From NCBI GenBank assembly GCA_964637655.1, contig CAZWUZ010000230.1, forward strand, positions 1 through 6,243: DNA of 6,243 nucleotides. Direction: 5' to 3'. Shown in pieces: positions 1 through 6,231 of the stretch (positions are counted from its first letter, which is position 1; each line of letters starts with the position of its first letter). Source of the DNA: CAZWUZ01 sp964637655 [NCBI: uncultured bacterium]. Its GTDB lineage: Bacteria > DAOPZR01. Under the pieces are notes generated by a model. The model searched no databases and had not been told where the DNA came from. It worked only from the letters and a program-made list of their open reading frames with translations. Position numbers and translations under genes: made by a program.

Positions 1-857
1 TCGATGCCCCTGGCGAAGGCGCGCAGCGCGTCGCGGTCAGCCGGCAGCAGGTCCTGCTCCGCCTCGAGCAGCAGCCGTCCGATGTCCGCCAGTGCCGCCA
101 CCGCCTCTGTCCACGTCGGGGCGAGCTGCCCGCCATGCTGGTTGCGGTAGGTGAGGCCGTAGTCGGCGCGCACGCTGTCGTCGAGCAGCAGCTTCAGGCG
201 CGTGTTTTTCTGATCCGCCTGCTCGAGCAGGTTCTTCTTCAGCGGGTTGCTGAGCAGCCCCTGCAGCGTGTCGCGCACCTTCGCGTACGTCGCGCCGCTG
301 AACACCTCGTCGAGGCGCGCCTGCACCGCGGCATCGCCCGCCGCGCGCAGATGCAGCGTTTCGGTGGTGAACCAGAGCGCGAACGCCATCATGCCGATTT
401 CGCAGAATCCGCGCTTGTCGAGCACCGCCAGCGCCTTGGTCTGCAGTTCGTTGACCCGCTCCTTCTCCTCCGGGCTCAGCGCCGCGCGGCAGGCGAAGGC
501 CGTCGGCAGGAAGGCGCGCACCCCGTCCGCGAGCATCTTCCGCACGGTGATCTCGTAGGGGTTGGTGATGCGCTGCAGCCGCAGGCGCGGCGGGAGCGCG
601 TCGATGGGGAAATCGGGAAGATAGATATCGCAGCCGCGATGCACCAGCAGGTGCGACAGCCCCTGCTGGTAATTGACGAAATCGAACTCGTAATCCTCGC
701 CATAGACCGCGGGGCTGCCCTTCGCCTGCGCCACGCTCGCTTCTGCCCAGGCGCCGTAAAAGACGTTGGACGAGATGGTGTCGAGGTCGCCCCCGGCATT
801 CTTGCCGATGCCGTCGCGTTCCCCCTTGCCGTGGATAATGAAGATTTTCTTGCGCAT
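1..857 (-). CDS. Hypothetical cytoplasmic protein of unrecognised family, C-terminus beyond the window
   Basis: The frame is open from an ATG at 857 down to base 1 without a stop, giving 285 complete residues; the end lies off the left edge. The start is supported by GGGGGA at 868-863, five bases upstream of the ATG. The protein begins MRKKIFIIHGKGERDG: a beta strand followed by His-Gly and a glycine-rich stretch, reminiscent of the first strand and oxyanion loop of alpha/beta hydrolases. I see no convincing G-x-S-x-G nucleophile elbow, so hydrolase is only a guess. Residues 55-85 are aromatic- and acid-rich (YEFDF, CDIYLPDFP). From about residue 125 it looks largely helical and charged, including a stretch rich in leucine and lysine around 199-225. 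There is no signal peptide or membrane segment. A separate promoter lies 39 bases upstream of the start, so it is probably not simply the tail of the lptD unit. That it is a real gene is fairly sure; its function is unknown. Confidence 0.8.
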   Translation of the reverse strand, partial: MRKKIFIIHGKGERDGIGKNAGGDLDTISSNVFYGAWAEASVAQAKGSPAVYGEDYEFDFVNYQQGLSHLLVHRGCDIYLPDFPIDALPPRLRLQRITNPYEITVRKMLADGVRAFLPTAFACRAALSPEEKERVNELQTKALAVLDKRGFCEIGMMAFALWFTTETLHLRAAGDAAVQARLDEVFSGATYAKVRDTLQGLLSNPLKKNLLEQADQKNTRLKLLLDDSVRADYGLTYRNQHGGQLAPTWTEAVAALADIGRLLLEAEQDLLPADRDALRAFARGI

Positions 858-862
858 GGCCG

Positions 863-868
863 TCCCCC
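863..868 (-). promoter_or_regulatory. Ribosome-binding site of the left-edge gene
   Basis: On the minus strand this reads GGGGGA, followed by five bases (CGGCC) and the ATG at 857. It decides the start of the partial gene: an upstream start in another frame would extend over this site with an implausible Arg/Ala/His-rich translation. Confidence 0.55.
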
Positions 869-895
869 GGAACCCTGTGGTGAGCAGATTCCACG

Positions 896-924
896 ATTAT
901 CGCTTGTGCGGGTGGAAAGTGCAA
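896..924 (-). promoter_or_regulatory. Sigma70-like promoter for the left-edge gene
   Basis: The minus strand shows TTGCAC (924-919), a 17-base spacer, and GATAAT (901-896), five of six matches to TATAAT. The -35 box matches the consensus mainly in TTG. Transcription would start near 889, giving a leader of about 30 bases that contains the GGGGGA ribosome site. The promoter sits wholly in the 85-base gap after lptD, which supports independent expression of the downstream gene. Housekeeping-factor preferences of this organism are unknown. Confidence 0.5.
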
Positions 925-942
925 CTGCGCCGGACGGCAGTC

Positions 943-3009
943 CTACTGCGTGAAGGCGGTGCTGGTCATGTTGAAGCGGTTGGCGTCGGCGTTGCGGTAG
1001 AGCCCGAGCTTGCGCTGCGGGTAGTCGGCCAGATTGAAGAGCAGCCAGACCTCGCGGTCGCCGTTGCTGCGGTCGGCAAGAATCAGCTGCGCCTCCCAGC
1101 AGTGCAGCCGCCGCGTCAGGGTGATGCTCGTCTCCTTGAAACGCGTCGCCTGCACGTTCCACACCGTCCCCGCCGACAACTGCCAGTAGCGCGTCGGGTC
1201 GGGTTCATGCCCCCATTTCCAGGCCATGCCCGCCCCGAGATCGGTGGTGTTCGGCGCTCCCCGCCCGTCAATATGATAGGCATTGCCGTAGAAGCGCAGG
1301 TCGTCATGCACCCGCCAGACGTTCTCGTTCAGCACACGGCTGACCCGGTTCGTCGACCAGTCGTAAAACGCTTCCAGTGACACATCGAGGTCGCTGCGCG
1401 GGAACCAGAAGGTGCCGAACCGCAGCGGCTGCCAGCGTTCACGCCAGCGGTAAGCGTCCGTCTCGCCGCGGCAGTCGAAGCCGGCGGTCAGCTGCCAGCG
1501 CAGCGTCGGCGCAGGATAGGCGTAGATGCCCGCCTGCAGCTGCGAGCGTTCCTGCCCCGAAAACGGCATGCTGTCGTCGTTGTTCAGCCGCAGGCGGAAA
1601 TCGTGCCACAGCCGCAGCGTGTAGGTGTTCGAGAGCAGGTAGTTGATATCGCCGCCCGCCACGAGGCGCGCGGTGCTGCGGTCCTTCTTGTCCGCCGCGT
1701 CGCGCCGGTTTTCCCACTGCTCGTTCAGGCCCGCGTTGAGTGTCAGCGTCGTGCGCGGCGTGACAGTGAAACTGCGCAGCGCGCGCAGTTCGCCCGTCGC
1801 ACCGAGCTGCTCGTAGTCGGCCGCCGCGGTGCGCGAGCGCACTAGGTCGGCGTCGAACTGGTAGTACCACTGCTGCCACGGCAGCGCGTGCGTATTCCAG
1901 TGGAAGCGCAGGCGCGGGAGTTCCTCCGCGGTCATGCGGAAACGCGCCTCGCTGTCACTCCACGCGTAGTTCTTCTCCCCCGACAGGCGCAGGGTGTAGT
2001 CGTCGCGCGTCTGGGTGAATGAACTGTAGGCATCGAGGGTGCGCTCGACGCGGTTGGTCAGTCCCTCGTTGTAGTCGTTGTTGAAATCGTTCTGCTTGAG
2101 ATAGTTGGTATAGTAGAGCAGGCGCCGCTCGCCGGCGAAATCCTGCCGCCCGTCAAGGTAGAGTTTCCAGTTGTCGTTGCGCGGCAGGTCGGGATTGTAG
2201 TACTTTCCCGTCTGCGCGTTCTGAAAGATGCTCTTCTCCGCGATGTGGTAGAAGTACAGGTAATGCTTGCCCCCGGCCGGCGTCCAGTCGAGGTCGAGTC
2301 CCAATCCCAGCCCGCGCCGCTGGTACCAGTCGGCATAGAGCGTCCCGTCGACGTTGTCAATGTACCCGTAGTAGTCATAGCCGAGTTTGAGGAAAGTGCC
2401 TTCGCGCTTGTTGTATCCCGGGCGCACATGCCAGCGCGCGTAGGGGTCGCGCAGCAGGCGCGTGTAGAAGGGCCAGTAGAAGACGGGAACCGGGCCCGCC
2501 CAGAACACGAGGTTGTAGACACACAGACGGGTGCTCGGGTAAAGGTCAGCCGAGGTGCTGGTGATATGGAAATGCGGGTCCGCTTCATCGCAGGTGGTCA
2601 TGCTCACCCGCCGCGCATGTGTGGTCCGCTCCGCCCGCTCAACCCGCGCTGCGTTGAACCGCCACGGCAGGTAGGTCAGGCGCGCCGTATCGATGGTGCC
2701 GCGCTGCCGCCGGGTGTCGTACACCAGCCGGTCGCCATACGTCACCATGCCGGTATCCGCCATCACCACGTTGCCGTCCGCGGTGAGCATCCCCGCCACC
2801 AGGTCGTAATAGACGCGGTCGGCATCCAGCTGGAAATACTGGTAGGTCAGGTGCGGGCGTCCGGTCGCCTCCAGCCCCTGCTCATGCAGGTAGGTGAGAC
2901 GGTCGGCATTATCGATGGTCATGCGCCCGTCGTCCGCCGCGGCACACACCGCCGGCAGCAGCACACAGAGCAGCACGCTCAGGAGACACCCGCGGCAGAG
3001 GATACCCAT
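943..3009 (-). CDS. lptD: LptD/OstA-like LPS-assembly outer-membrane protein
   Basis: The 688-residue product fits LptD, the outer-membrane barrel that, with LptE, receives LPS from the periplasmic Lpt bridge and inserts it into the outer leaflet. Residues 1-25 are a signal peptide with likely cleavage near CAAA-DDG; the cysteine at 22 is not in a good lipobox. Residues 30-130 form the short OstA/LptA-like beta-jellyroll, with repeating strands such as ADRVYYDLVAGMLTADGNVV and YGDRLVYDTRRQRGTI. A family-typical TTCDEADPHFHI follows at 138-149, then NLVFWAGPVPVFYWPF (166-181), matching the LptD segment that enters the barrel. From about 190 to the end the sequence is alternating aromatic/polar barrel strands, ending in WLLFNLADYPQRKLGL (655-670). 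Length is near the lower end for the family. Mature cysteines are at 140, 163, 513 and 637; the vicinal C-terminal pair of E. coli LptD is absent. The start is ATG at 3009, preceded by AAGGCGGG. It lies 73 bases after the propeller gene and is probably co-transcribed with it. An OstA-like paralogue rather than the essential LptD cannot be excluded. Confidence 0.8.
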   Translation of the reverse strand: MGILCRGCLLSVLLCVLLPAVCAAADDGRMTIDNADRLTYLHEQGLEATGRPHLTYQYFQLDADRVYYDLVAGMLTADGNVVMADTGMVTYGDRLVYDTRRQRGTIDTARLTYLPWRFNAARVERAERTTHARRVSMTTCDEADPHFHITSTSADLYPSTRLCVYNLVFWAGPVPVFYWPFYTRLLRDPYARWHVRPGYNKREGTFLKLGYDYYGYIDNVDGTLYADWYQRRGLGLGLDLDWTPAGGKHYLYFYHIAEKSIFQNAQTGKYYNPDLPRNDNWKLYLDGRQDFAGERRLLYYTNYLKQNDFNNDYNEGLTNRVERTLDAYSSFTQTRDDYTLRLSGEKNYAWSDSEARFRMTAEELPRLRFHWNTHALPWQQWYYQFDADLVRSRTAAADYEQLGATGELRALRSFTVTPRTTLTLNAGLNEQWENRRDAADKKDRSTARLVAGGDINYLLSNTYTLRLWHDFRLRLNNDDSMPFSGQERSQLQAGIYAYPAPTLRWQLTAGFDCRGETDAYRWRERWQPLRFGTFWFPRSDLDVSLEAFYDWSTNRVSRVLNENVWRVHDDLRFYGNAYHIDGRGAPNTTDLGAGMAWKWGHEPDPTRYWQLSAGTVWNVQATRFKETSITLTRRLHCWEAQLILADRSNGDREVWLLFNLADYPQRKLGLYRNADANRFNMTSTAFTQ

Positions 3010-3067
3010 ACACCCGCCTTATCGGCAGGGGACCCAATACAGTTGACGCGTAGTTATGTGCGGATAC

Positions 3068-3089
3068 AAAAACCCGGCCGCGTCAGGGT
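3068..3089 (-). terminator. Possible weak terminator or attenuator between the propeller gene and lptD
   Basis: In the minus-strand transcript ACCC (3089-3086) can pair with GGGT (3075-3072), followed directly by a run of five U (3072-3068). The ten-base loop contains the stop codon of the propeller gene. A four-pair stem is short, so full termination is doubtful; partial read-through into lptD is more likely if it works at all. I see no good promoter in the remaining gap to lptD. Confidence 0.2.
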
Positions 3090-5299
3090 ACGGTCAGGCG
3101 GACGCTGCCGACCGCCTCGTTGCCGGCGCGGTCGCGCACGCGCACGCTCACCGTGTGTGCGCCGGAAGACAGGCCGCTGACCGTCCACGCCAGCTGCTCC
3201 GTGTGGTCGTCGAAGATTCCGTCCGCGGCATCGAGCATCTGCCACGGCCCGTTGTCGACGTTATAGGCCGCCGCGGACACGAAACTGGCTGCGTCACGCG
3301 CGGTCGCCCGCAGGTTGGCGAATCCGCGCCCCCCGTCCTGCCCGGTCACCGTCACCTCGGGGAGCGTGTGGTCGACGAGGATAGGCCCGGTGCTACGCTC
3401 GGCGCTCAGTCCGTTCCCCGGCGCATTGGCCGCGGCATCGGAGGCCACCACCTTGAGGTAGTACCAGCCGTCGGCGAAATCGATGGTGCGCCAGACGCAG
3501 CGGGTCATCGGCAGGTCGGGCCGCTCGCGGTTGACCTGCCGCCACGCGTCATCATCCGCCGCCTGCACGTACAGGTTGTACTGCAGCGCATCACCGTCAG
3601 GATCAGCCGCCTGCCAGAGCACCATGCGCTCGGGGAGCGCCTCGCGCGCGTCCGCTGTCGCGCGGCGGTTTCCCGCCTCGCCTTCGCCCTCCTCGTCCTC
3701 ACCCGCCTCGTCGCCGTTGACCTTCAGGTCGAGCACCAGCGGGCGCTGGTTGACCGGCTGGTAGGCGATGGTGGCGACGCGCAGCACGGGCGGACGCTGC
3801 GCCCGCCCCAGCGCCAGCCGCACCTGCAGTTCGAGGTAGCGGCCCGCCGGCGAACTGACGGCGCTCCCCCCCTCCTGCCACGCGCTCCACGCGCTCCAGA
3901 GCGTGTCGGGCTCGTCGCTCATCCCCGCGCGCGTGCGGTACTGCACCGTCCCGCCGCCCGGCCGGTCCGCGGTCAGGTGCACCTTCCCCCAGCGGGCGGG
4001 AAACTGCGCGTCGAACACCTTCGCGGTGAAGATGCCGTCGATGGCGGGCTGCGGCGCAGCGCGATAGACCTGCGCGCCGTTCCCCGTCGCCAGCCAGATG
4101 TCGCCGGCGGCCCCCGCGGCCAGTGCCGTCACCTGCGTCGCGGGGAAATCAAAGAGCTGCGTCTCGACCTCGTCCGCGGCAACCCGGAACACTTTGCCCT
4201 CTTTCCCGGTGCCGACCCAGACGCTGCGGTCGGCCAGCACGAGAAAATCATGGATGGTCTCCTTGTCGCTGACATAGACGAGGTACGGGTTTCCTGACGG
4301 CTCGATGCGGTAGACCGCCGCGCAGCCGCCGAGCAGTTCACCGAGCATGCCGGCCGGCGGACCGCCGCGCCCGCCGTTGCCGTTACGCCGCCGCGGCTGC
4401 GGCGGTTCCTCGTCCTCGCCGCCGCGCCGCTCCTGCATCGCCAGTGCGGGGAGCGGCAGTTCGCCGTCCGCCGCGTCACTCTCCGACGCGCTGCTGCGCC
4501 GCGCCTGTTCCGCCGCCATGGCGCGCGCCATCGCCGCCGCCGCCTGACCCGAGCGGCTGCCCGCCGGGTTGACCCCGGCATAGACCAGTCCGTCCGGGCC
4601 AAGGCGCAGCGCCACCACTTCCGCCTGCCACAGGTCGGCATGCACGCGCGCCTGCCCGCCGGGCGCCACCGCGTAGATGAGACCGTCCGCCGCGCTTCCG
4701 GCATAGGCCGTTCCGTCAGTGCCCAGCGCCAGCGACAGCAGGTGGCCGGCCCCCGCATCGAGCAGCCGGGTCACCTGCCCGCGACCGTCGATTTTCCAGA
4801 TGCTCGCCGGCATGCCGCAGGCGGCATAGAGCGTGCCGTCACTGCCGCACTGCAGCGCCCAGATATACGCCACCGGCAGTTTCGCCCATGCGGCCGCGCG
4901 GCCGTCCTGCACGCGCGTGATCTCGCCGCCGGGAAAACTTCCCGCGTAGAGCCGCCCCGCTGCGTCCACCGCCAGCGCGTAGCAGCCGTTCTTCGGGCGC
5001 AGCACTTCCTCGACAGCGGTGCCGCGCACGCGCAGCACGCGCGGCTCCTCGCCGGCGCTCAGGTAGAGCGCGTCGCCGCCGGGGGCAGCCACCGCGCGCC
5101 AGACGAAATCGGCGTGCAGGTCGGGCCCGTCGCTCAGCGCCGGGGCCAGTTCGACCCGTCCGAGCACGTTCACCGCGGTCCGTTCCTGTTTCCCCGCGCT
5201 GAAATCCTCGAACGTGGTCAGCGTCCACAGGTTGGTGGTCACCGCCGCCGCGGGCAGCACGCCCAGCAGCACCGTCAGTCCGATCAGCAGTATCTTCAT
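3083..5299 (-). CDS. Secreted seven-bladed beta-propeller protein with Ig/FN3-like C-terminal domains
   Basis: The 738-residue product begins with a signal peptide (1-19, MKILLIGLTVLLGVLPAAA), so it acts in the periplasm or outside the cell. Residues 67-414 carry seven copies of a blade motif of the form x-A-L-x(4)-D-G-x-L-Y-A-G-x(5)-G-x-I-Y-R-V, at about 67-92, 106-130, 145-170, 186-211, 227-332, 348-373 and 389-414. Blade five is interrupted by a disordered insert at 250-326, rich in Ala, then acidic, then Arg/Gly/Pro. Residues 425-515 look like a beta-sandwich with YRTRAG and WSAWSAW. An acidic linker (529-545) leads to an FN3-like domain (about 553-645, with AADPDGDALQYNLYVQA). An Ig-like domain with AYNVDNGPWQML and VRVRDRAGNEA (646-738) ends the protein. 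No anchor or sorting signal is visible. The start ATG overlaps the nitroreductase stop as ATGA, with GGAGG seven bases before it, so translation is probably coupled. Propellers usually bind partners or ligands; no catalytic residues are recognisable, so the role is unknown. Confidence 0.9.
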   Translation of the reverse strand: MKILLIGLTVLLGVLPAAAVTTNLWTLTTFEDFSAGKQERTAVNVLGRVELAPALSDGPDLHADFVWRAVAAPGGDALYLSAGEEPRVLRVRGTAVEEVLRPKNGCYALAVDAAGRLYAGSFPGGEITRVQDGRAAAWAKLPVAYIWALQCGSDGTLYAACGMPASIWKIDGRGQVTRLLDAGAGHLLSLALGTDGTAYAGSAADGLIYAVAPGGQARVHADLWQAEVVALRLGPDGLVYAGVNPAGSRSGQAAAAMARAMAAEQARRSSASESDAADGELPLPALAMQERRGGEDEEPPQPRRRNGNGGRGGPPAGMLGELLGGCAAVYRIEPSGNPYLVYVSDKETIHDFLVLADRSVWVGTGKEGKVFRVAADEVETQLFDFPATQVTALAAGAAGDIWLATGNGAQVYRAAPQPAIDGIFTAKVFDAQFPARWGKVHLTADRPGGGTVQYRTRAGMSDEPDTLWSAWSAWQEGGSAVSSPAGRYLELQVRLALGRAQRPPVLRVATIAYQPVNQRPLVLDLKVNGDEAGEDEEGEGEAGNRRATADAREALPERMVLWQAADPDGDALQYNLYVQAADDDAWRQVNRERPDLPMTRCVWRTIDFADGWYYLKVVASDAAANAPGNGLSAERSTGPILVDHTLPEVTVTGQDGGRGFANLRATARDAASFVSAAAYNVDNGPWQMLDAADGIFDDHTEQLAWTVSGLSSGAHTVSVRVRDRAGNEAVGSVRLTVP

Positions 5300-5811
5300 G
5301 CTCCCGCCTCCCCGTCACCGCGTTCGCGCCGCCAGACCGCGCTGCGCTCCTTCTTGACTGCTGCTCCCGCCGCCGCCGGCACGCCGACCACGGCGATGGC
5401 AATCAGTCGCTGCCCCGCCGGCGCCTGCGCCCACTGCAGCACCGCCGGCGCGTAGTCCTTGCCGTGTCCCGCCACCCAGCAGCCGCCATAGCCGAGCGCA
5501 TGCGCCGCGTTGAGCAGATTGGTCACCGCCGCGCTGCCGTCCTCAACCGCGTACTTCGCGTCGCCGGCCGCAGTGACCAGCACTGCCAGTCCCGCCTGCG
5601 GCAGAAAGGGGGCATTCTTCGGGCAGAGCGCCGCCAATTCGCGCAGCCGCGCCGGGTCAGTCACCGTGATGAACAGCCAGGGCTGCAGGTTGTTGGCCGT
5701 CGGGGCAAAGCGCGCCGCGTCGATGAGCGACGCGACATGTTCCGCACGCACCGGCGCGCCGGTAAACTGCCGCACACTGCGGCGGGTGGTCAGGCAGGTC
5801 AGCGCATCCAT
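5296..5811 (-). CDS. Nitroreductase-family FMN-dependent oxidoreductase
   Basis: The 171-residue protein belongs to the nitroreductase family, flavoproteins that bind FMN as homodimers and use NAD(P)H to reduce nitro groups, quinones or other acceptors in the cytoplasm. Family motifs in order: TTRRSVRQF (8-16), whose arginines contact the FMN phosphate; ARFAPTANNLQPWLF (33-47), the flavin-binding loop; GSAAVTNLLNAAHALGYGGCW (92-112), the core dimer helix; and AIAVVGVPAA with KKERSAV (138-159), the terminal strand and tail. The length matches the compact single-domain members. ATG at 5811 is chosen over a GTG at 5829, because GGAGGG lies just upstream of the ATG and the GTG falls inside a leader hairpin. 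The stop overlaps the start of the propeller gene by four bases. The physiological substrate cannot be read from the sequence, and nothing nearby suggests one. Confidence 0.9.
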   Translation of the reverse strand: MDALTCLTTRRSVRQFTGAPVRAEHVASLIDAARFAPTANNLQPWLFITVTDPARLRELAALCPKNAPFLPQAGLAVLVTAAGDAKYAVEDGSAAVTNLLNAAHALGYGGCWVAGHGKDYAPAVLQWAQAPAGQRLIAIAVVGVPAAAGAAVKKERSAVWRRERGDGEAGA

Positions 5812-5814
5812 GGT

Positions 5815-5840
5815 CCCTCCCGGTCGCACCCGTGACCGGG
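5815..5840 (-). promoter_or_regulatory. Leader hairpin abutting the nitroreductase ribosome-binding site
   Basis: In the minus-strand transcript CCCGGTC (5840-5834) and GACCGGG (5825-5819) form a perfect seven-pair stem with an eight-base loop. The last two stem bases are also the first two of the ribosome-binding sequence GGAGGG (5820-5815), which lies three bases before the ATG at 5811. With a start predicted near 5846, this hairpin fills most of the leader. It could limit ribosome access, be a protein-binding site, or merely protect the 5' end. The inverted repeat and overlap are visible directly; regulation is inference. Confidence 0.45.
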
Positions 5841-5852
5841 CACGCTGCGCCG

Positions 5853-5881
5853 ATAGTAGCAGCAGGCCGCAGGAGTGTCAA
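5853..5881 (-). promoter_or_regulatory. Sigma70-like promoter of the nitroreductase-propeller-lptD unit
   Basis: The minus strand carries a perfect TTGACA (5881-5876), a 17-base spacer, and TACTAT (5858-5853), four of six matches to TATAAT. Transcription would start near 5846, about 35 bases before the ATG. Position, spacing and orientation all fit a promoter for the nitroreductase gene and, through the ATGA overlap, the propeller gene and probably lptD. Confidence 0.6.
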
Positions 5882-6183
5882 ACCGGCGGCATGGGCACCG
5901 TAATCCGTTCTGCCCGTCATGCCATGCGTCAGGCACAGGCAGATCTTCCCGATACGCCCGCTGTTCGTACAGTAATCCCGAGTACGTCGGTAGCCACTCC
6001 ACGGTTGCTCCCCCCCTTAGTGTAACAACACTGTGTAGCAGCCTCAATAGTCGTACTTATCAGGGTTGCTGCGGGTTTCCCGGCGATTTCACCTCCCCTC
6101 TCCCGCCATTCCACACCAGCACAACACATGTTCCGGCAGTTCGTTGTGATTACGGAAGTTTTTGTAATATTTTCACCACCCCA
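5882..6183. other. Divergent intergenic region without a credible gene
   Basis: About 300 bases separate the -35 boxes of the two outward-facing promoters. Reading frames here are short, lack good ribosome sites and give compositionally odd translations. I see no tRNA or rRNA. Minor structure includes a run of seven C (6010-6016), a small inverted repeat AGTGT/ACACT (6019-6032), and a weaker minus-strand promoter-like pair, TTGAGG (6047-6042) and TACACT (6024-6019), at 17-base spacing. The right third becomes AT-rich. It may hold operators or a small RNA, but nothing is firm. Confidence 0.5.
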
Positions 6184-6212
6184 TTGACTTTTCTGATTTT
6201 TCGCTGTACAAT
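6156..6212 (+). promoter_or_regulatory. Strong plus-strand sigma70-like promoter with upstream AT tract
   Basis: TTGACT (6184-6189), a 17-base spacer (6190-6206) and TACAAT (6207-6212) give five of six matches in each box. An AT-rich tract at 6156-6173 lies where an UP element would bind the RNA polymerase alpha subunit. Transcription would begin near 6219-6220 and run off the right edge. No start codon with a ribosome site appears in the remaining 24 bases, so the gene it serves lies outside the window. Confidence 0.7.
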
Positions 6213-6221
6213 TGGCGTTAC

Positions 6222-6231
6222 ACGGATCCGT
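6222..6231. repeat. Ten-base perfect palindrome just downstream of the plus-strand promoter
   Basis: ACGGATCCGT is a perfect palindrome at about +3 to +12 of the predicted plus-strand transcript, where a bound repressor would block initiation. A palindrome of this length is expected by chance a few times in a window of this size, so operator function is a low-confidence suggestion based on position only. Confidence 0.2.

Noticed and set aside
924-941. Inverted repeat ACTGC/GCAGT just after the lptD stop, considered as a terminator
   Set aside because: The stem is only five pairs, there is no U tract, and it overlaps the -35 box of the next promoter.
37-1162. Open frames 135-953 (plus), 37-924 (minus) and 476-1162 (minus) over the left-edge gene
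   Set aside because: All are out of frame with the partial gene starting at 857 and show the Arg/Ala-rich composition of shadow frames. The 476-1162 frame also runs into lptD.
2245-4297. Long plus-strand open frames (2245-3180 and 3056-4297) antisense to lptD and the propeller gene
   Set aside because: Translations are Arg/His/Val/Pro-rich without domains. They lie opposite well-supported genes and arise because GC-rich third positions remove antisense stop codons.
4640-5455. Plus-strand frame of 271 codons opposite the propeller and nitroreductase genes
   Set aside because: It is antisense to clear signal-peptide, propeller and nitroreductase motifs and has low-complexity His/Arg/Gln composition.
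5812-5829. Upstream GTG start adding six residues to the nitroreductase
   Set aside because: The GTG lies in the leader hairpin without its own ribosome site, while GGAGGG sits directly ahead of the ATG at 5811, where the family alignment begins.
5948-5986. Near-repeat CCCGATACG and CCCGAGTACG, considered as an iteron or CRISPR-like array
   Set aside because: There are only two imperfect short copies and no further units; this is within chance expectation.
5799-6047. Minus-strand frames of 66-87 codons in the intergenic region (5657-6129)
   Set aside because: They lack good ribosome sites and coding-like composition, and they overlap the nitroreductase promoter or start.
6128-6187. Nineteen-codon plus-strand frame starting at the ATG at 6128
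   Set aside because: There is no ribosome site, it overlaps the AT tract and -35 box of the strong promoter, and nothing marks the peptide as real.
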